DNA of 64,000 nt from Bacillus sp. PAMC26568 (GCF_014235785.1 NZ_CP060137.1:1054001-1118000), one strand, 5' to 3'. Positions 1 to 9,056 are shown, numbered from the stretch's first letter. Program-made: numbers and translations. The notes: a model not told the origin generated them from the letters alone.

Positions 1-630
1 TCTACCTGAAGCATTTCTGCCTAAGTCAGCTACATTCAGATAAGCTTCTAAAATTTCTTCTTTTTCAAAAAAACGTTCAAGTCTGAGAGCAAGCAAAATT
101 TCCTTTGCTTTTCGGTCAAAGGACACTTCATCCGTCAGGATTTGATTCTTTATCAGCTGCTGAGTAAGGGTGCTTCCGCCAGAACGGCTGGAAGAGTTTG
201 TGAATTCTTGAAAAAGGGCACGCATAATCGCTTTTGGGACTACCCCATCATGCTCATAGAAGAATTCGTCTTCAGTCGCAATCACCGCATTTTTTAAATG
301 GTTTGAAATGTCAGCGCTCTTAACTTCCTGTCTTTCTATATCTGCACGAAGTTTTCCTAAATAGACAGAATCAGAGAAATAAATCTGCGAGGTTTCTTCG
401 TAATTATAAATGTCTTTTTGCATAGAGCTATAAGTGCGGATTGGTTCATCTTTTACAAGTGAGGCAAAGTATCCTGCTCCAAGTCCGCCGCCGAAGGAGG
501 CAGCAATTAAACCGATTACAAAAAAGATCAGCATAAGATTCCAAATGACGCCGTATGTAATATGAAAGCCTTTTAAAGTTTTGTGTCTATAAGGCATAAA
601 TTTGCTGTACCAAATTTTGAATTTATCCAT
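1..630 (-). CDS. Class A penicillin-binding protein, N-terminal part (window edge)
   Basis: The first 210 residues of a bifunctional peptidoglycan synthase are visible; the rest lies beyond the window start. A short cytoplasmic N-terminus is followed by one membrane anchor (about residues 28-55, rich in L, I, F and G). The glycosyltransferase 51 domain follows, with the motifs ATEDEFFYEHDG (catalytic Glu), GGSTLTQQLIKN and RKAKEILLALRLE in the expected order. It polymerises lipid II on the outer face of the membrane; a transpeptidase domain is expected downstream but not seen. Start ATG at 630 follows GGGGGATGAT. It is divergent from the tyrS T-box. The gene resembles the PBP 1A/2D group; I cannot fix the paralogue. 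Confidence 0.9.
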   Translation of the reverse strand, partial: MDKFKIWYSKFMPYRHKTLKGFHITYGVIWNLMLIFFVIGLIAASFGGGLGAGYFASLVKDEPIRTYSSMQKDIYNYEETSQIYFSDSVYLGKLRADIERQEVKSADISNHLKNAVIATEDEFFYEHDGVVPKAIMRALFQEFTNSSSRSGGSTLTQQLIKNQILTDEVSFDRKAKEILLALRLERFFEKEEILEAYLNVADLGRNASGR

Positions 631-718
631 AAGTGTATCATCCCCCTATACAATCCTTTCAATTATATCATATAAAAACAGTACTTTTGTACGATCTTGT
701 CAAATGGGGACGAATCGT

Positions 719-747
719 TTGACAAAGTTAGCGCTATATGATAAAAC
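719..747 (+). promoter_or_regulatory. Probable tyrS leader promoter
   Basis: A consensus -35 TTGACA (719-724) is followed after 17 bp by a -10-like TAAAAC (742-747). It lies just upstream of the T-box RNA, so transcription would begin near 754. The -10 matches only four of six consensus bases. Confidence 0.5.
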
Positions 748-767
748 AGGTTTAGAAGAAAACGATA

Positions 768-1018
768 TTGCTTTGAATGGAACGAGTAGTGAACATCTCC
801 CTGTTTTAGAAAGCTGATGGCCGATGAAAATCAGCACATAGATGGAATCATGAATTACCTCCAGGAGCTTCTTTTGTGAAAGGCAGACTGCGTGCCGAAT
901 AGCGAAAGACGGTTAGAATGCCGTTATGAATGCCGAGATAGGATAAAGTTTGTCTTCATCCTAAGTAGGGTGGTACCGCGTAATCACGCCCCTTCATTTA
1001 TTGAAGGGGCGTTTTTGT
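768..1018 (+). ncRNA. T-box leader of tyrS (tyrosine)
   Basis: This is a tRNA-sensing leader that lets tyrS transcription proceed when uncharged tRNA-Tyr accumulates. The T-box core AGGGTGGTACCGCG is at 967-980. A specifier-loop context GAATTACC carries the tyrosine codon TAC at 856-858. The terminator stem has arms CGCCCCTTCA (987-996) and TGAAGGGGCG (1002-1011) followed by a T run. The antiterminator would use the T-box sequence against the terminator's left arm. The gap between the divergent PBP gene and tyrS is otherwise explained by this RNA. Confidence 0.93.
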
Positions 1019-1149
1019 ATTTTTTAAAGAAGGTTCTTTTCTTGATTTTTATTGTTTTTAACACAGAAAATCTGCATCCATTATTAAACTTAAGACAATT
1101 TATAAGAAAAGGTACCCGAAACCTTAATATTACGAAGGAGCTGATCAGA

Positions 1150-2412
1150 GTGAGTGAATTACTGAATGATTTGCAGTTTAGAGGATTAATTAATCAAATG
1201 ACAGACGAAGAAGGTCTGAAAAAGATATTGGAAGAAGAATCAGTAAAATTATATTCTGGTTTTGATCCTACTGCAGACAGCTTGCATATTGGACATTTGC
1301 TCCCGATTTTAACGCTGCGCCGTTTTCAGCTTGCTGGACATCGTCCGATTGCTCTGGTCGGCGGAGCTACAGGTCTAATTGGAGACCCAAGCGGCAAAAA
1401 AGCAGAGCGAACATTAAACACTTCCGATATTGTCCAGGAGTGGTCAAACAAAATTAAAAACCAGCTTTCCCGTTTCCTTGATTTTGATCCTGCAAGTGAA
1501 AATCCGGCAACATTAGCCAACAACTTTGACTGGATCGGCTCAATGGATTTAATTACTTTCTTAAGGGATGTTGGGAAAAACTTCGGCATCAACTACATGC
1601 TTGCAAAAGATACGGTGTCGTCAAGAATTGAATCCGGAATCTCTTACACAGAGTTCAGCTACATGATTCTGCAGTCATATGACTTTTTAAATTTATACAG
1701 AGCACAAGACTGCAGACTTCAAATCGGGGGAAGCGATCAGTGGGGCAACATTACAGCAGGTCTTGAACTCATCCGCAAATCTGAAGAGAATTCAAAAGCA
1801 TTCGGATTGACGGTTCCATTGGTTACAAAATCAGACGGCACAAAATTCGGGAAAACAGAAGGCGGCGCAATCTGGTTAGATAAAGACAAAACAACTCCTT
1901 ATGAGTTTTACCAGTTCTGGATCAATACAGATGACCGCGATGTCATGAAATACATTAAGTTTTTCACGTTCTTGTCTCATGATGAGATTGAATCCCTTGA
2001 GCAAGAGCTTTTAAATGCTCCAGAAAAACGTGCGGCTCAAAAGGCTTTGGCAGAGGATATGACGAAGCTTGTCCATGGTGAAGAGTCCCTGCAGCAGGCC
2101 ATAAAAATTTCACAGGCATTATTCAGCGGGAATATTAAAGAATTAACAGGATCAGAAATTGAACAGGGATTTAAGGATGTACCTACTTTTAAAGTGGAAG
2201 AACCTGAAATCCGCCTGATTGATTTGCTTGTAAATGCTAAAATTTCTCCTTCAAAACGCCAGGCGAGAGAAGATGTTTCAAATGGTGCTGTTTATGTGAA
2301 TGGCGAACGTGTACAGGAGACAGATAAGGTAATCTCAGCTGAAGACCGCATTGATGATAAATTTACCGTCATCCGCCGCGGAAAGAAAAAGTACAGCTTA
2401 ATTCAGTACTAA
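1150..2412 (+). CDS. tyrS: Tyrosyl-tRNA synthetase
   Basis: The 420-residue class I synthetase attaches tyrosine to tRNA-Tyr in the cytoplasm. Visible are the HIGH motif (HIGHLLP, residues 46-52), the KFGKT version of the KMSKS loop used by bacterial TyrS, and a C-terminal S4 RNA-binding domain (about 350-415, with SKRQAREDVSNGAVYVNG). The length matches B. subtilis TyrS (about 422). I chose GTG at 1150 because AAGGAG (1135-1140) lies 9 nt upstream; longer readings would run back through the T-box. Expression is set by the T-box leader. The next gene is read in the same direction after a terminator. Confidence 0.97.
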   Translation: MSELLNDLQFRGLINQMTDEEGLKKILEEESVKLYSGFDPTADSLHIGHLLPILTLRRFQLAGHRPIALVGGATGLIGDPSGKKAERTLNTSDIVQEWSNKIKNQLSRFLDFDPASENPATLANNFDWIGSMDLITFLRDVGKNFGINYMLAKDTVSSRIESGISYTEFSYMILQSYDFLNLYRAQDCRLQIGGSDQWGNITAGLELIRKSEENSKAFGLTVPLVTKSDGTKFGKTEGGAIWLDKDKTTPYEFYQFWINTDDRDVMKYIKFFTFLSHDEIESLEQELLNAPEKRAAQKALAEDMTKLVHGEESLQQAIKISQALFSGNIKELTGSEIEQGFKDVPTFKVEEPEIRLIDLLVNAKISPSKRQAREDVSNGAVYVNGERVQETDKVISAEDRIDDKFTVIRRGKKKYSLIQY

Positions 2413-2420
2413 AACGAATT

Positions 2421-2452
2421 GGGAAGTCTCATAGAGGCTTCCTTTCATTTTT
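2421..2452 (+). terminator. Terminator after tyrS
   Basis: An inverted repeat GGAAGTCTC / GAGGCTTCC around a 3-nt loop is followed by a T-rich tract. Confidence 0.7.
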
Positions 2453-2593
2453 GCAATGATATTTACATAGACTTTTGAATGTTTTTCTTATGAAAATTGT
2501 ATGTCACTTTAAGGATGTGGAAGAAAGCTGTAACTTGCATATACAGAAAGAAACGAAGATTGCTTGCATTGGCAGATATATGGAGGAAGTTTA

Positions 2594-3622
2594 ATGTTGA
2601 TTTTACAACGAGTTTTTTCAAGGTTAGTAAAAATTAAGCTATGGCAAATTGTCGCGTTAACAACATGCATTATTCTTTTGAGCAGCCTCTTTATGTATTA
2701 TCTTGAACCAGACACATTTCCAGAGTTTCTGGATGCTGTCTGGTGGACGATGACAACTGTTGTGACAGTCGGATACGGTGATTTTTATCCGAAAACGGAT
2801 ACGGGAAGGATTTTTACGATGCTTCTGCTGTATACAGTTGGAATCGGAGGAATGGGGGTAATTATCGGTAAAATTTTTGAAAGTTTTACATTGTTCCGCA
2901 AACTTAAGGAGGAAGGGAAATTGAATTATTCAGGTCGGGGACATTATATTCTAATTGGTTCGTCAAAAGATAAATTGCAAAATGCAGTTGTAGAATTTAC
3001 TGCCGCGGAAAAGACATGCGGCATTGTTATTATTGATAATGCAGACAGCTGTCCGATTGACGATGAAAGAGTTCACTTTATCAGCGGGGATCCGTCTGAA
3101 GAAGAGGTACTGATGAAAGCGAATATCCTTGAGTCTAAATCGGTTTCGATCTTTACTGATGAAAGTCTGAACCTCTCGGAATATGCAGATGGAAAAACAC
3201 TTCTTATTGCCTCAAGAGTTGAGCATATTTCCAAATCGTATGAGAAAAGCATATATACAATAGCGGAAATCAAGAAGGAAAAGCATATTTCGTTATTTGA
3301 ACATGCAAAAGTTGATGAATTTGTCCTTTCGAACGAGTCTGTTTCAAGGTTAATTGCACAGGCTGCGATTCACCCTGGATCAAGCAGCCTATTTAAGCAG
3401 CTTTTAAGCAAGGCTGACGGCGAAAATTTATATGAAATTATTAAAAAGCCTCATTGGCTGACATACAAAGATGCTTCTATGGAACTTTTTGATGCGGGTG
3501 CAATTCTAATATCAGATGGGAGCCATTTAGATATAGCACGAAGACATAATGAAAGAATTCCTGAGGATGCAAAAATGTTTGTAATATGCGATGAGCCGAC
3601 ATATCTGAAAATACGTCATTAA
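2594..3622 (+). CDS. Two-TM potassium channel with RCK-like cytoplasmic domain
   Basis: The 342-residue protein has two membrane helices (about residues 18-38 and 72-95) flanking a pore loop with the K+ selectivity filter TVGYGD. The C-terminal part looks like a TrkA-N/RCK regulatory domain (from about residue 113, GHYILIGSS), though its nucleotide-binding glycine motif is not classical. This is the layout of MthK-type channels and of B. subtilis YugO, which carries K+ efflux in biofilm signalling; orthology to YugO is not shown. Start ATG 2594 is preceded by GGAGGAAG. It stands alone between tyrS and convergent rpsD. Ligand and physiological role are unknown. Confidence 0.85.
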   Translation: MLILQRVFSRLVKIKLWQIVALTTCIILLSSLFMYYLEPDTFPEFLDAVWWTMTTVVTVGYGDFYPKTDTGRIFTMLLLYTVGIGGMGVIIGKIFESFTLFRKLKEEGKLNYSGRGHYILIGSSKDKLQNAVVEFTAAEKTCGIVIIDNADSCPIDDERVHFISGDPSEEEVLMKANILESKSVSIFTDESLNLSEYADGKTLLIASRVEHISKSYEKSIYTIAEIKKEKHISLFEHAKVDEFVLSNESVSRLIAQAAIHPGSSSLFKQLLSKADGENLYEIIKKPHWLTYKDASMELFDAGAILISDGSHLDIARRHNERIPEDAKMFVICDEPTYLKIRH

Positions 3623-3623
3623 A

Positions 3624-3660
3624 AAAACCCGCCCTGGAAAACCAGGCGCGGGTTCATTTT
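3624..3660. terminator. Bidirectional terminator between K+ channel gene and rpsD
   Basis: A GC-rich stem, AACCCGCCCTGG with CCAGGCGCGGGTT around AAAA, has an A run on its left and T-rich sequence on its right. It can therefore end transcription of both converging genes. Confidence 0.85.
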
Positions 3661-3661
3661 A

Positions 3662-4264
3662 TTAACGAGAGTAGAACTCAACGATAAGAGCTTCGTTAAT
3701 TTCAGCAGGCAATTCAGAACGCTCAGGCAAGCGAGTGAAAGTACCTTCTAATTTGTCAGCATCGAATGTTAAGAATTCAGGTACGAAGTTGCTTACTTCG
3801 ATTGATTCTTTAACGATGTCAAGGTTACGTGATTTTTCACGCAAAGTGATTGTTTGACCAGGTTTTACTTGGAATGATGGGATATCTACGCGACTTCCAT
3901 CAACCAAGATGTGACCGTGGTTAACAACTTGACGTGCTTGACGGCGAGTGCGAGCTAAGCCAAGACGGTATACAACGTTGTCTAAACGAGATTCAAGAAG
4001 AATCATGAAGTTTTCACCGTGTTTACCAGTCATTTTAGCAGCTTTGTCAAACGTGTTGCGGAATTGACGCTCGTTCACACCGAACATGTGACGAAGCTTT
4101 TGTTTTTCTTGCAATTGTAAACCGTACTCAGATAATTTTTTGCGTTGAGTCGGGCCGTGTTGACCTGGCGCGAATGGACGCTTTTCTAATTCTTTACCTG
4201 TTCCGCTTAATGAAATTCCCAAACGGCGGGAAAGTTTCCAACTTGGACCTGTATAACGAGACAT
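3662..4264 (-). CDS. rpsD: 30S ribosomal protein S4
   Basis: The 200-residue primary 16S rRNA-binding protein nucleates 30S assembly and in Bacillus also represses its own mRNA. It starts [16 protein letters not shown] as expected for Firmicute S4. The S4 RNA-binding domain covers about residues 92-150 ([20 protein letters not shown]). Start ATG 4264 follows AGGGAGGAGACAT. It is a single-gene unit with its own strong promoter and a leader of almost 190 nt, which fits autoregulation. The K+ channel gene converges on it. Confidence 0.98.
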   Translation of the reverse strand: MSRYTGPSWKLSRRLGISLSGTGKELEKRPFAPGQHGPTQRKKLSEYGLQLQEKQKLRHMFGVNERQFRNTFDKAAKMTGKHGENFMILLESRLDNVVYRLGLARTRRQARQVVNHGHILVDGSRVDIPSFQVKPGQTITLREKSRNLDIVKESIEVSNFVPEFLTFDADKLEGTFTRLPERSELPAEINEALIVEFYSR

Positions 4265-4488
4265 ATATGTCTCCTCCCTACATGTTTTTATTTGGCATAA
4301 AATAAAAACAGACTGATCCTGAATGACATGCACATTTTGTTTTCATATATCCTCGCTCCAGCAGCAGAGAGTTACACGATACACCTCACAAATGAGGAAC
4401 AAAATGAAATCACACCAATGGTATCAATAGGCTGCGAATATTTATTTTACACAACGATCATTATATGATTTTAATAAAACAAAGTCAA
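4265..4488 (-). promoter_or_regulatory. rpsD promoter and likely S4-binding leader
   Basis: On the minus strand a -35 TTGACT (4483-4488) and -10 TATAAT (4460-4465) are separated by exactly 17 bp. This gives a start near 4452 and a 5' leader of about 188 nt. Known biology: B. subtilis rpsD is autorepressed through S4 binding to its leader. I infer the same here from the leader length, not from an aligned structure. The remaining 120 bp up to dgcP hold no clear element except an AT-rich stretch. Confidence 0.75.
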
Positions 4489-4609
4489 GAAAACTTTCAT
4501 GAAGAATATATGAAAATAATATAAAAAACACATTAAATAGATAAATTGGAAAATATTTTATGTTATACTAATAGAAATCAGCAGGATACGAAAATGTGGG
4601 GGATTTTTG

Positions 4610-6400
4610 GTGACGCATCTTACAGAGTTTACACTTATGTCTATAAAGGGGCTTTTTTTCGATTACCTTAGCAGTGAGTATATGCGGGAAAGCAAATCCT
4701 ATGAAGAATACCTTGTGAGTTCTCTGCATAAGGCCATGCAAACCGAGTATGTTTCACTGTTTATAAGCGAGAACAAATCCTTTGTCCTTCAAGCCACAAC
4801 TGCGGGCTCCTATCACTCCATACGCTTAGCGGATGATAAAGAAAGAGTTTTGATGAATGATCATGAGATTGAGCTGATGCTCACGGACAAATCTCTATTA
4901 ATGATAAAAGCAAAGCAGACTCTCTATAGCAATGAGTTTTACGAAAAGCTGAAGGAAGAATGCGAGAAATTCTTATTCCATTTTAACACGCTGACAGCCA
5001 AGACTCATAATGAAGCGAAGTATAAATTGCTTTATCAATCAACAGAAAAGTTTCATACGACAATGAACAAAGACGATGTTCTGAATCAGCTTATTACATC
5101 TCTGCAAACTATGTTTCCTGAATATCTGTTTTATTTGTTTTTGTCACATGATAACGAAAATAAACAAAACTTGCCGATCAAAGGCTTGGATTATGAAGAG
5201 AATAACGGCAATGAAAAAGCACTGGAAGCTTATTTGACTGGTAATGTTCAATGGGAGCACTGTAAACAGGCTGATCAGCTTGTGCTGTATGCTCCGCTTA
5301 AAGGCAATCAAGGCGTTTATGGCGTTGTTGAAATCACTCAGCAAAATAAACAGGAATTAAACAAGGATGACCTTCATTTTATTACATCCCTTGCGAAAGC
5401 AGCCGGAAATGCCCTTGAAAATGCAAAACTTTACGAACAGTCAAAAAAACTCGTATCAGATCTGCAGCTTATTAATGAAACTTCTCATCAGCTGAATAAA
5501 AATTTACGTCTGAATGAAACGATGACCTATATGTCAGATCGGATTATGAGCTCATTTTCAGCAGAAGAGGTTGGTTTTTATTATATCGATCAAAACGGAC
5601 AAGCACGCATTTTGCCTGGCAGCACGACTTTTTTTCACACACACGGATCGCAGATGTATCTTGAGCTCGTAAAGAATAGAATACAGCAGGATTTAGAAGG
5701 TCTTTTTATAGGGGAAGTGCAAATGGATCATGGGGATTATTCTTCACTGATTGCTGTTCCGATGATACAGAGTGATCAGCTGAAAGGATTTGCAATTGTT
5801 CTCCATAAAGATTCGTATTATTTTACGTTTGAAACGTTCAAGCTGCTTCAGTCACTTATTCATCACTCAACACTTGCACTGATGAATTCGATGCTGAGAG
5901 AAGAATTAGAGTTTCTAGTTAAGACCGATCACTTAACGAAACTATTCTCCAGAAACTATTTGGATGAAACCGTTCAGCACTCACTGGAAAGAGACCAGCA
6001 GGGGACATTTATACTCATTGATATAGATGACTTTAAGCTGGTTAATGATACATATGGACATCAAGTAGGAGATGATGTTCTTATACAGGTTGCTACAGTG
6101 CTGAAGAATAATATTCGTGGAAATGATGTTGGAGCAAGATGGGGCGGGGAAGAACTGGCCATCTATTTGCCGCAGGTAGATCTCCCGACAGGAATCTCAG
6201 TTGCTGGCCGCCTCGTTGAGATGGTGAGGAAACATACAGAACCTACGGTCACTATATCATGCGGTGTTGCTCATTGGAGGGCAGATCGCAAAGATACAAT
6301 GAAAAAAATAGTAAGGCGTGCTGATAAAGCTTTATACAGTGCTAAAGAAAGCGGAAAAAATCGCGTTATTTATCAAGAGGATATTGAAATTATGCTGTAG
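4610..6400 (+). CDS. dgcP: GAF-GGDEF diguanylate cyclase
   Basis: The 596-residue protein corresponds by position and architecture to B. subtilis DgcP (YtrP), which makes cyclic di-GMP from GTP. Two GAF-like sensor segments (about residues 145-280 and 295-425) precede a GGDEF domain. The active-site loop reads GGEEL (residues 512-516), a functional variant. An RGND sequence five residues before it matches the RxxD inhibitory I-site, so product inhibition is likely. There are no membrane segments, so it is probably cytosolic or peripheral. The start is uncertain: GTG 4610 has GGGGGA 6 nt upstream, and TTG 4607 is also possible. It diverges from rpsD. Confidence 0.9.
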   Translation: MTHLTEFTLMSIKGLFFDYLSSEYMRESKSYEEYLVSSLHKAMQTEYVSLFISENKSFVLQATTAGSYHSIRLADDKERVLMNDHEIELMLTDKSLLMIKAKQTLYSNEFYEKLKEECEKFLFHFNTLTAKTHNEAKYKLLYQSTEKFHTTMNKDDVLNQLITSLQTMFPEYLFYLFLSHDNENKQNLPIKGLDYEENNGNEKALEAYLTGNVQWEHCKQADQLVLYAPLKGNQGVYGVVEITQQNKQELNKDDLHFITSLAKAAGNALENAKLYEQSKKLVSDLQLINETSHQLNKNLRLNETMTYMSDRIMSSFSAEEVGFYYIDQNGQARILPGSTTFFHTHGSQMYLELVKNRIQQDLEGLFIGEVQMDHGDYSSLIAVPMIQSDQLKGFAIVLHKDSYYFTFETFKLLQSLIHHSTLALMNSMLREELEFLVKTDHLTKLFSRNYLDETVQHSLERDQQGTFILIDIDDFKLVNDTYGHQVGDDVLIQVATVLKNNIRGNDVGARWGGEELAIYLPQVDLPTGISVAGRLVEMVRKHTEPTVTISCGVAHWRADRKDTMKKIVRRADKALYSAKESGKNRVIYQEDIEIML

Positions 6401-6428
6401 GATGCCATTTTTTATGAGGCATCTTTTT
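6401..6428 (+). terminator. Terminator after dgcP
   Basis: Arms GATGCC and GGCATC flank a T-rich loop and are followed by TTTTT. Confidence 0.75.
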
Positions 6429-6441
6429 AAGTCATATATTA

Positions 6442-6455
6442 AGAAAGCGCTTTCA
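6442..6455 (+). promoter_or_regulatory. Putative cre (CcpA site) upstream of mgl
   Basis: AGAAAGCGCTTTCA matches the cre consensus TGWNANCGNTNWCA at all but the first base and is nearly a perfect palindrome. It overlaps the -35 of the predicted mgl promoter, which is a repressing position. Confidence 0.65.
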
Positions 6456-6479
6456 AAAATATCAGAACTGTCATATGAT
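6452..6479 (+). promoter_or_regulatory. Predicted mgl promoter
   Basis: TTCAAA (6452-6457), a 16-bp spacer and TATGAT (6474-6479) give a transcript start near 6486. This places both upstream in-frame ATG codons (6475, 6484) outside or at the very end of the mRNA. Confidence 0.5.
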
Positions 6480-6507
6480 ATTGATGAATGGAAAGGGGGA
6501 GAGGATA

Positions 6508-7692
6508 CTGGGGAAGGAATTCAGTTTTGAAACAAAAGTCATTCACGGACCAAAAGCAATGAAAGACCCATATAACAGTTTAACACCGCCTCTTTATCAA
6601 ACGGCAACGTTTATATTTGACCAGGCAGAAACCGGTGAAAAACGTTTTGCAGCAGAAGAAGAGGGATATATTTATTCACGCTTAGGAAATCCAACGGTTC
6701 ATTTAGCTGAACAGAAAATAGCTGCCCTTGAAAATGCAGAGTCTGCTCTTGCTTTCGGTTCTGGAATGGGAGCTGTATCTGCTGTTCTGATGTCAATGGC
6801 CAAGACGGGTGCTCATATTTTATGCTCCAAAGGGATTTATGGATGTACATTCGGATTTTTGAAAATGATGGAAGATAAATTCCAGGTCACACACTCATTT
6901 TCAGAGTTAAGGGATGAGGATGAAATAGAAAAAGCGATCACTCAGGATACGGTCTGTATCTATATAGAAACTCCGATTAATCCGACGATGCAATTAATCG
7001 ATTTGGAAATAGTAACTGCTGCAGCAAAGAGACATGGACTAAAAGTTATTGTTGATAATACGTTTTGTTCACCGTATCTTCAGCAGCCGCTCACTCTGGG
7101 ATGTGACATTGTTCTGCACAGTGCGACGAAATATATAAGTGGTCATGGAGATGTAATAGGCGGTTTTGTTGCCGGGAAGAAAGAATATATTCACAATCTT
7201 GCGATGACAGAAAGAAAAGATATTGGAGCCATTATGTCACCTTTTGATGCATGGCTGCTGCTAAGAGGTTTAAAAACACTGCCGATTCGTATGGACCGGC
7301 ACTGTGAAAATGCTGAAATCATTGCAGATAGGCTGATTGCCCATCCATCTGTAGAACATGTAACATATCCATTTTTGGGAAATGAAGAGCAGGTTGCAGC
7401 TGCAAAAAAACAAATGAAAAAAGGCGGCGGACTGATTACATTCACTCTTAAAAATTGTGGAAAAGCGAAGACTCAATCCTTTTTAAACTCACTGAAGCTC
7501 ATCAAAATTGCTGTCAGTTTGGGAGATGCAGAGTCTTTGATTCAGCATCCTTCAACGATGACTCATTCCGTGATTCCTGAACATGAAAGAAAGCTGATGG
7601 GAATCGAAGATAATATGGTGCGTTTGTCAGTAGGCCTTGAAAGTCATCTCGATATATGGGATGATCTTGAGCAGGCTTTAGACAGACTCTAA
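6508..7692 (+). CDS. mgl: Methionine gamma-lyase-type PLP enzyme
   Basis: This Cys/Met-metabolism PLP enzyme has about 394 residues. It probably splits methionine into methanethiol, ammonia and 2-oxobutyrate. Signatures are PPLYQTATF, the PLP lysine in SATKYISGH, and YGCTFGF, whose Cys is the residue typical of methionine gamma-lyases rather than cystathionine enzymes. The start is unusual. The only good ribosome site (GGGGGAG, 6495-6501) lies 6 nt before CTG 6508, and the upstream ATGs at 6475 and 6484 have none. The conserved FETKVIHG block begins seven residues after the CTG. A cre-like site suggests catabolite control. Cystathionine gamma-lyase or homocysteine synthase activity is the main alternative. 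Confidence 0.85.
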   Translation: MGKEFSFETKVIHGPKAMKDPYNSLTPPLYQTATFIFDQAETGEKRFAAEEEGYIYSRLGNPTVHLAEQKIAALENAESALAFGSGMGAVSAVLMSMAKTGAHILCSKGIYGCTFGFLKMMEDKFQVTHSFSELRDEDEIEKAITQDTVCIYIETPINPTMQLIDLEIVTAAAKRHGLKVIVDNTFCSPYLQQPLTLGCDIVLHSATKYISGHGDVIGGFVAGKKEYIHNLAMTERKDIGAIMSPFDAWLLLRGLKTLPIRMDRHCENAEIIADRLIAHPSVEHVTYPFLGNEEQVAAAKKQMKKGGGLITFTLKNCGKAKTQSFLNSLKLIKIAVSLGDAESLIQHPSTMTHSVIPEHERKLMGIEDNMVRLSVGLESHLDIWDDLEQALDRL

Positions 7693-7695
7693 AAA

Positions 7696-7728
7696 ACGGA
7701 ATCGCAGGCAGCGGTTCCGTTTTTTTTG
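7696..7728 (+). terminator. Terminator after mgl
   Basis: ACGGAATCGC and GCGGTTCCGT form a stem followed by eight T residues. Confidence 0.9.
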
Positions 7729-7752
7729 TAAACTATAAAAGTTCTACGGTTC

Positions 7753-8232
7753 TTAAATATAGTCAACCAGTGCTTGCACAAATTTCTCTAAATATTCTTG
7801 ATCCATTTCATTGAATCGATTTTGAATAGGACTATCAATGTCAAGAACACCAATCAAACGTCCTTCTTTGATGATCGGAATGACAATTTCTGATTGAGAA
7901 GCCGCATCACACGCAATATGGCCAGGGAATGAATGAACATCAGCAATACGCTCTGTACGCTGATTTAATGCAGCTGTTCCGCAAACGCCTTTTCCCATAG
8001 GGATTCTGACACATGCTGGCAGACCTTGAAACGGTCCTAAAATCAGCTGATCTTCTTTATATAAATAAAAACCTACCCAATTGGTTTCCTGTAAAAACTG
8101 ATTTAATAAAGCAGAAGCATTTGATAAATTGGCGATCTGGTCGTTTTCGCCTTCCAGCAGAGCCCGTAATTGTTTGATCAGCATTTTATAGTTATCTTCT
8201 TGTTTGCCGCTGTACTTTTCGACATGAAACAC
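7753..8232 (-). CDS. msrC: Free methionine-(R)-sulfoxide reductase (GAF domain)
   Basis: The 159-residue single-GAF protein (B. subtilis YtsP position) reduces free methionine-R-sulfoxide. The three cysteines of the fRMsr mechanism are present: C74 (LPACVRIP), C84 (GKGVCGTA) and C108 (GHIACDAASQSE). Start GTG 8232 has AAAGGTGGGG upstream; longer readings run into AT-rich intergenic DNA. It converges with mgl, another methionine gene, and diverges from refZ across 130 bp. Recovery of oxidised methionine next to its breakdown is a plausible link but only an inference. Confidence 0.92.
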   Translation of the reverse strand: MFHVEKYSGKQEDNYKMLIKQLRALLEGENDQIANLSNASALLNQFLQETNWVGFYLYKEDQLILGPFQGLPACVRIPMGKGVCGTAALNQRTERIADVHSFPGHIACDAASQSEIVIPIIKEGRLIGVLDIDSPIQNRFNEMDQEYLEKFVQALVDYI

Positions 8233-8362
8233 GAGGCTTCCCCACCTTTCCTTTTTTTTCTTCAATTTATGAGCACTCAGACAAACTTTGTCGAGAAAAC
8301 AATAGAGGATAAACCTTCCGCACCTTGAACTACTTATAGTAATGATGAAAGGGGTGAGAATT

Positions 8363-9007
8363 ATGCCAATGCAGCCGAACGCCTCCAATCAAACAAAGGA
8401 AAAGATTATTGACGCCGCCATAGGACTATTTAACACACAGGGCTTTAATGGGACTTCTGTCAGAGAAATTGCCAAAAAAGCGAATGTTAATGTTGCTCAC
8501 ATCTCCTACTATTTTAAAGGAAAGGGCGGTTTGCTGGAATATTTAGTCTCCCAGTATTATGAAGGATACCTTTCTGTCATTGAGACAGGCTACATTCGCC
8601 TGGCTCATGAAACTCCGAAAAACTGCCTGCTGCTCTTAATTCAGGATATTTTAAACTATCAGCATCAAAATCGTCAACTTGCGAGATTTGTCCTTAGAGA
8701 AGTGACATTAGATTCAACCTTAATTAGAGAAGTGATGACAACCTATCTGACAAAGGAAAAATACTTTTTTAAAGCCATTCTCGAGCAAGGCATTAAAACA
8801 GGAGTCTTTCGTAAAGCGCCAATGGCGCATATTCTGGTACAATTAAAGAGTCTGCTGAATATGCCTTATCTTCAGCCGCAATATATGAGTGAAGTACTGT
8901 ATTTACAAACCCACGAAACGTATTTTGTAAAACAATATTTTCACGAAATCGAAATTTGGATCGATCATTTGCTGTGCAATTCTGTTCAAAAAGAAGTGAT
9001 TGTTTAA
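8363..9007 (+). CDS. refZ: TetR-family regulator RefZ
   Basis: The 214-residue TetR-type DNA-binding protein corresponds by position (msrC-refZ-hisJ-ezrA) to B. subtilis RefZ (YttP). RefZ binds palindromes near the origin and modulates FtsZ ring placement at the start of sporulation. The N-terminal helix-turn-helix covers about residues 12-58 (TSVREIAKKANVNVAHISYYF), with an all-helical C-terminal domain. ATG 8363 follows AAAGGGGTGA. No RefZ-binding palindrome was recognised here, as expected, since those lie near oriC. Confidence 0.85.
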   Translation: MPMQPNASNQTKEKIIDAAIGLFNTQGFNGTSVREIAKKANVNVAHISYYFKGKGGLLEYLVSQYYEGYLSVIETGYIRLAHETPKNCLLLLIQDILNYQHQNRQLARFVLREVTLDSTLIREVMTTYLTKEKYFFKAILEQGIKTGVFRKAPMAHILVQLKSLLNMPYLQPQYMSEVLYLQTHETYFVKQYFHEIEIWIDHLLCNSVQKEVIV

Positions 9008-9056
9008 TAAAGGCTGTTTTTGCATAGATTGCTGTTCTGCATAAAACAATATTGTT

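Noticed and set aside
6401-6507. SAM riboswitch or methionine T-box before the methionine gamma-lyase gene
   Set aside because: Only about 100 bp are available and neither T-box core nor riboswitch helices are present.
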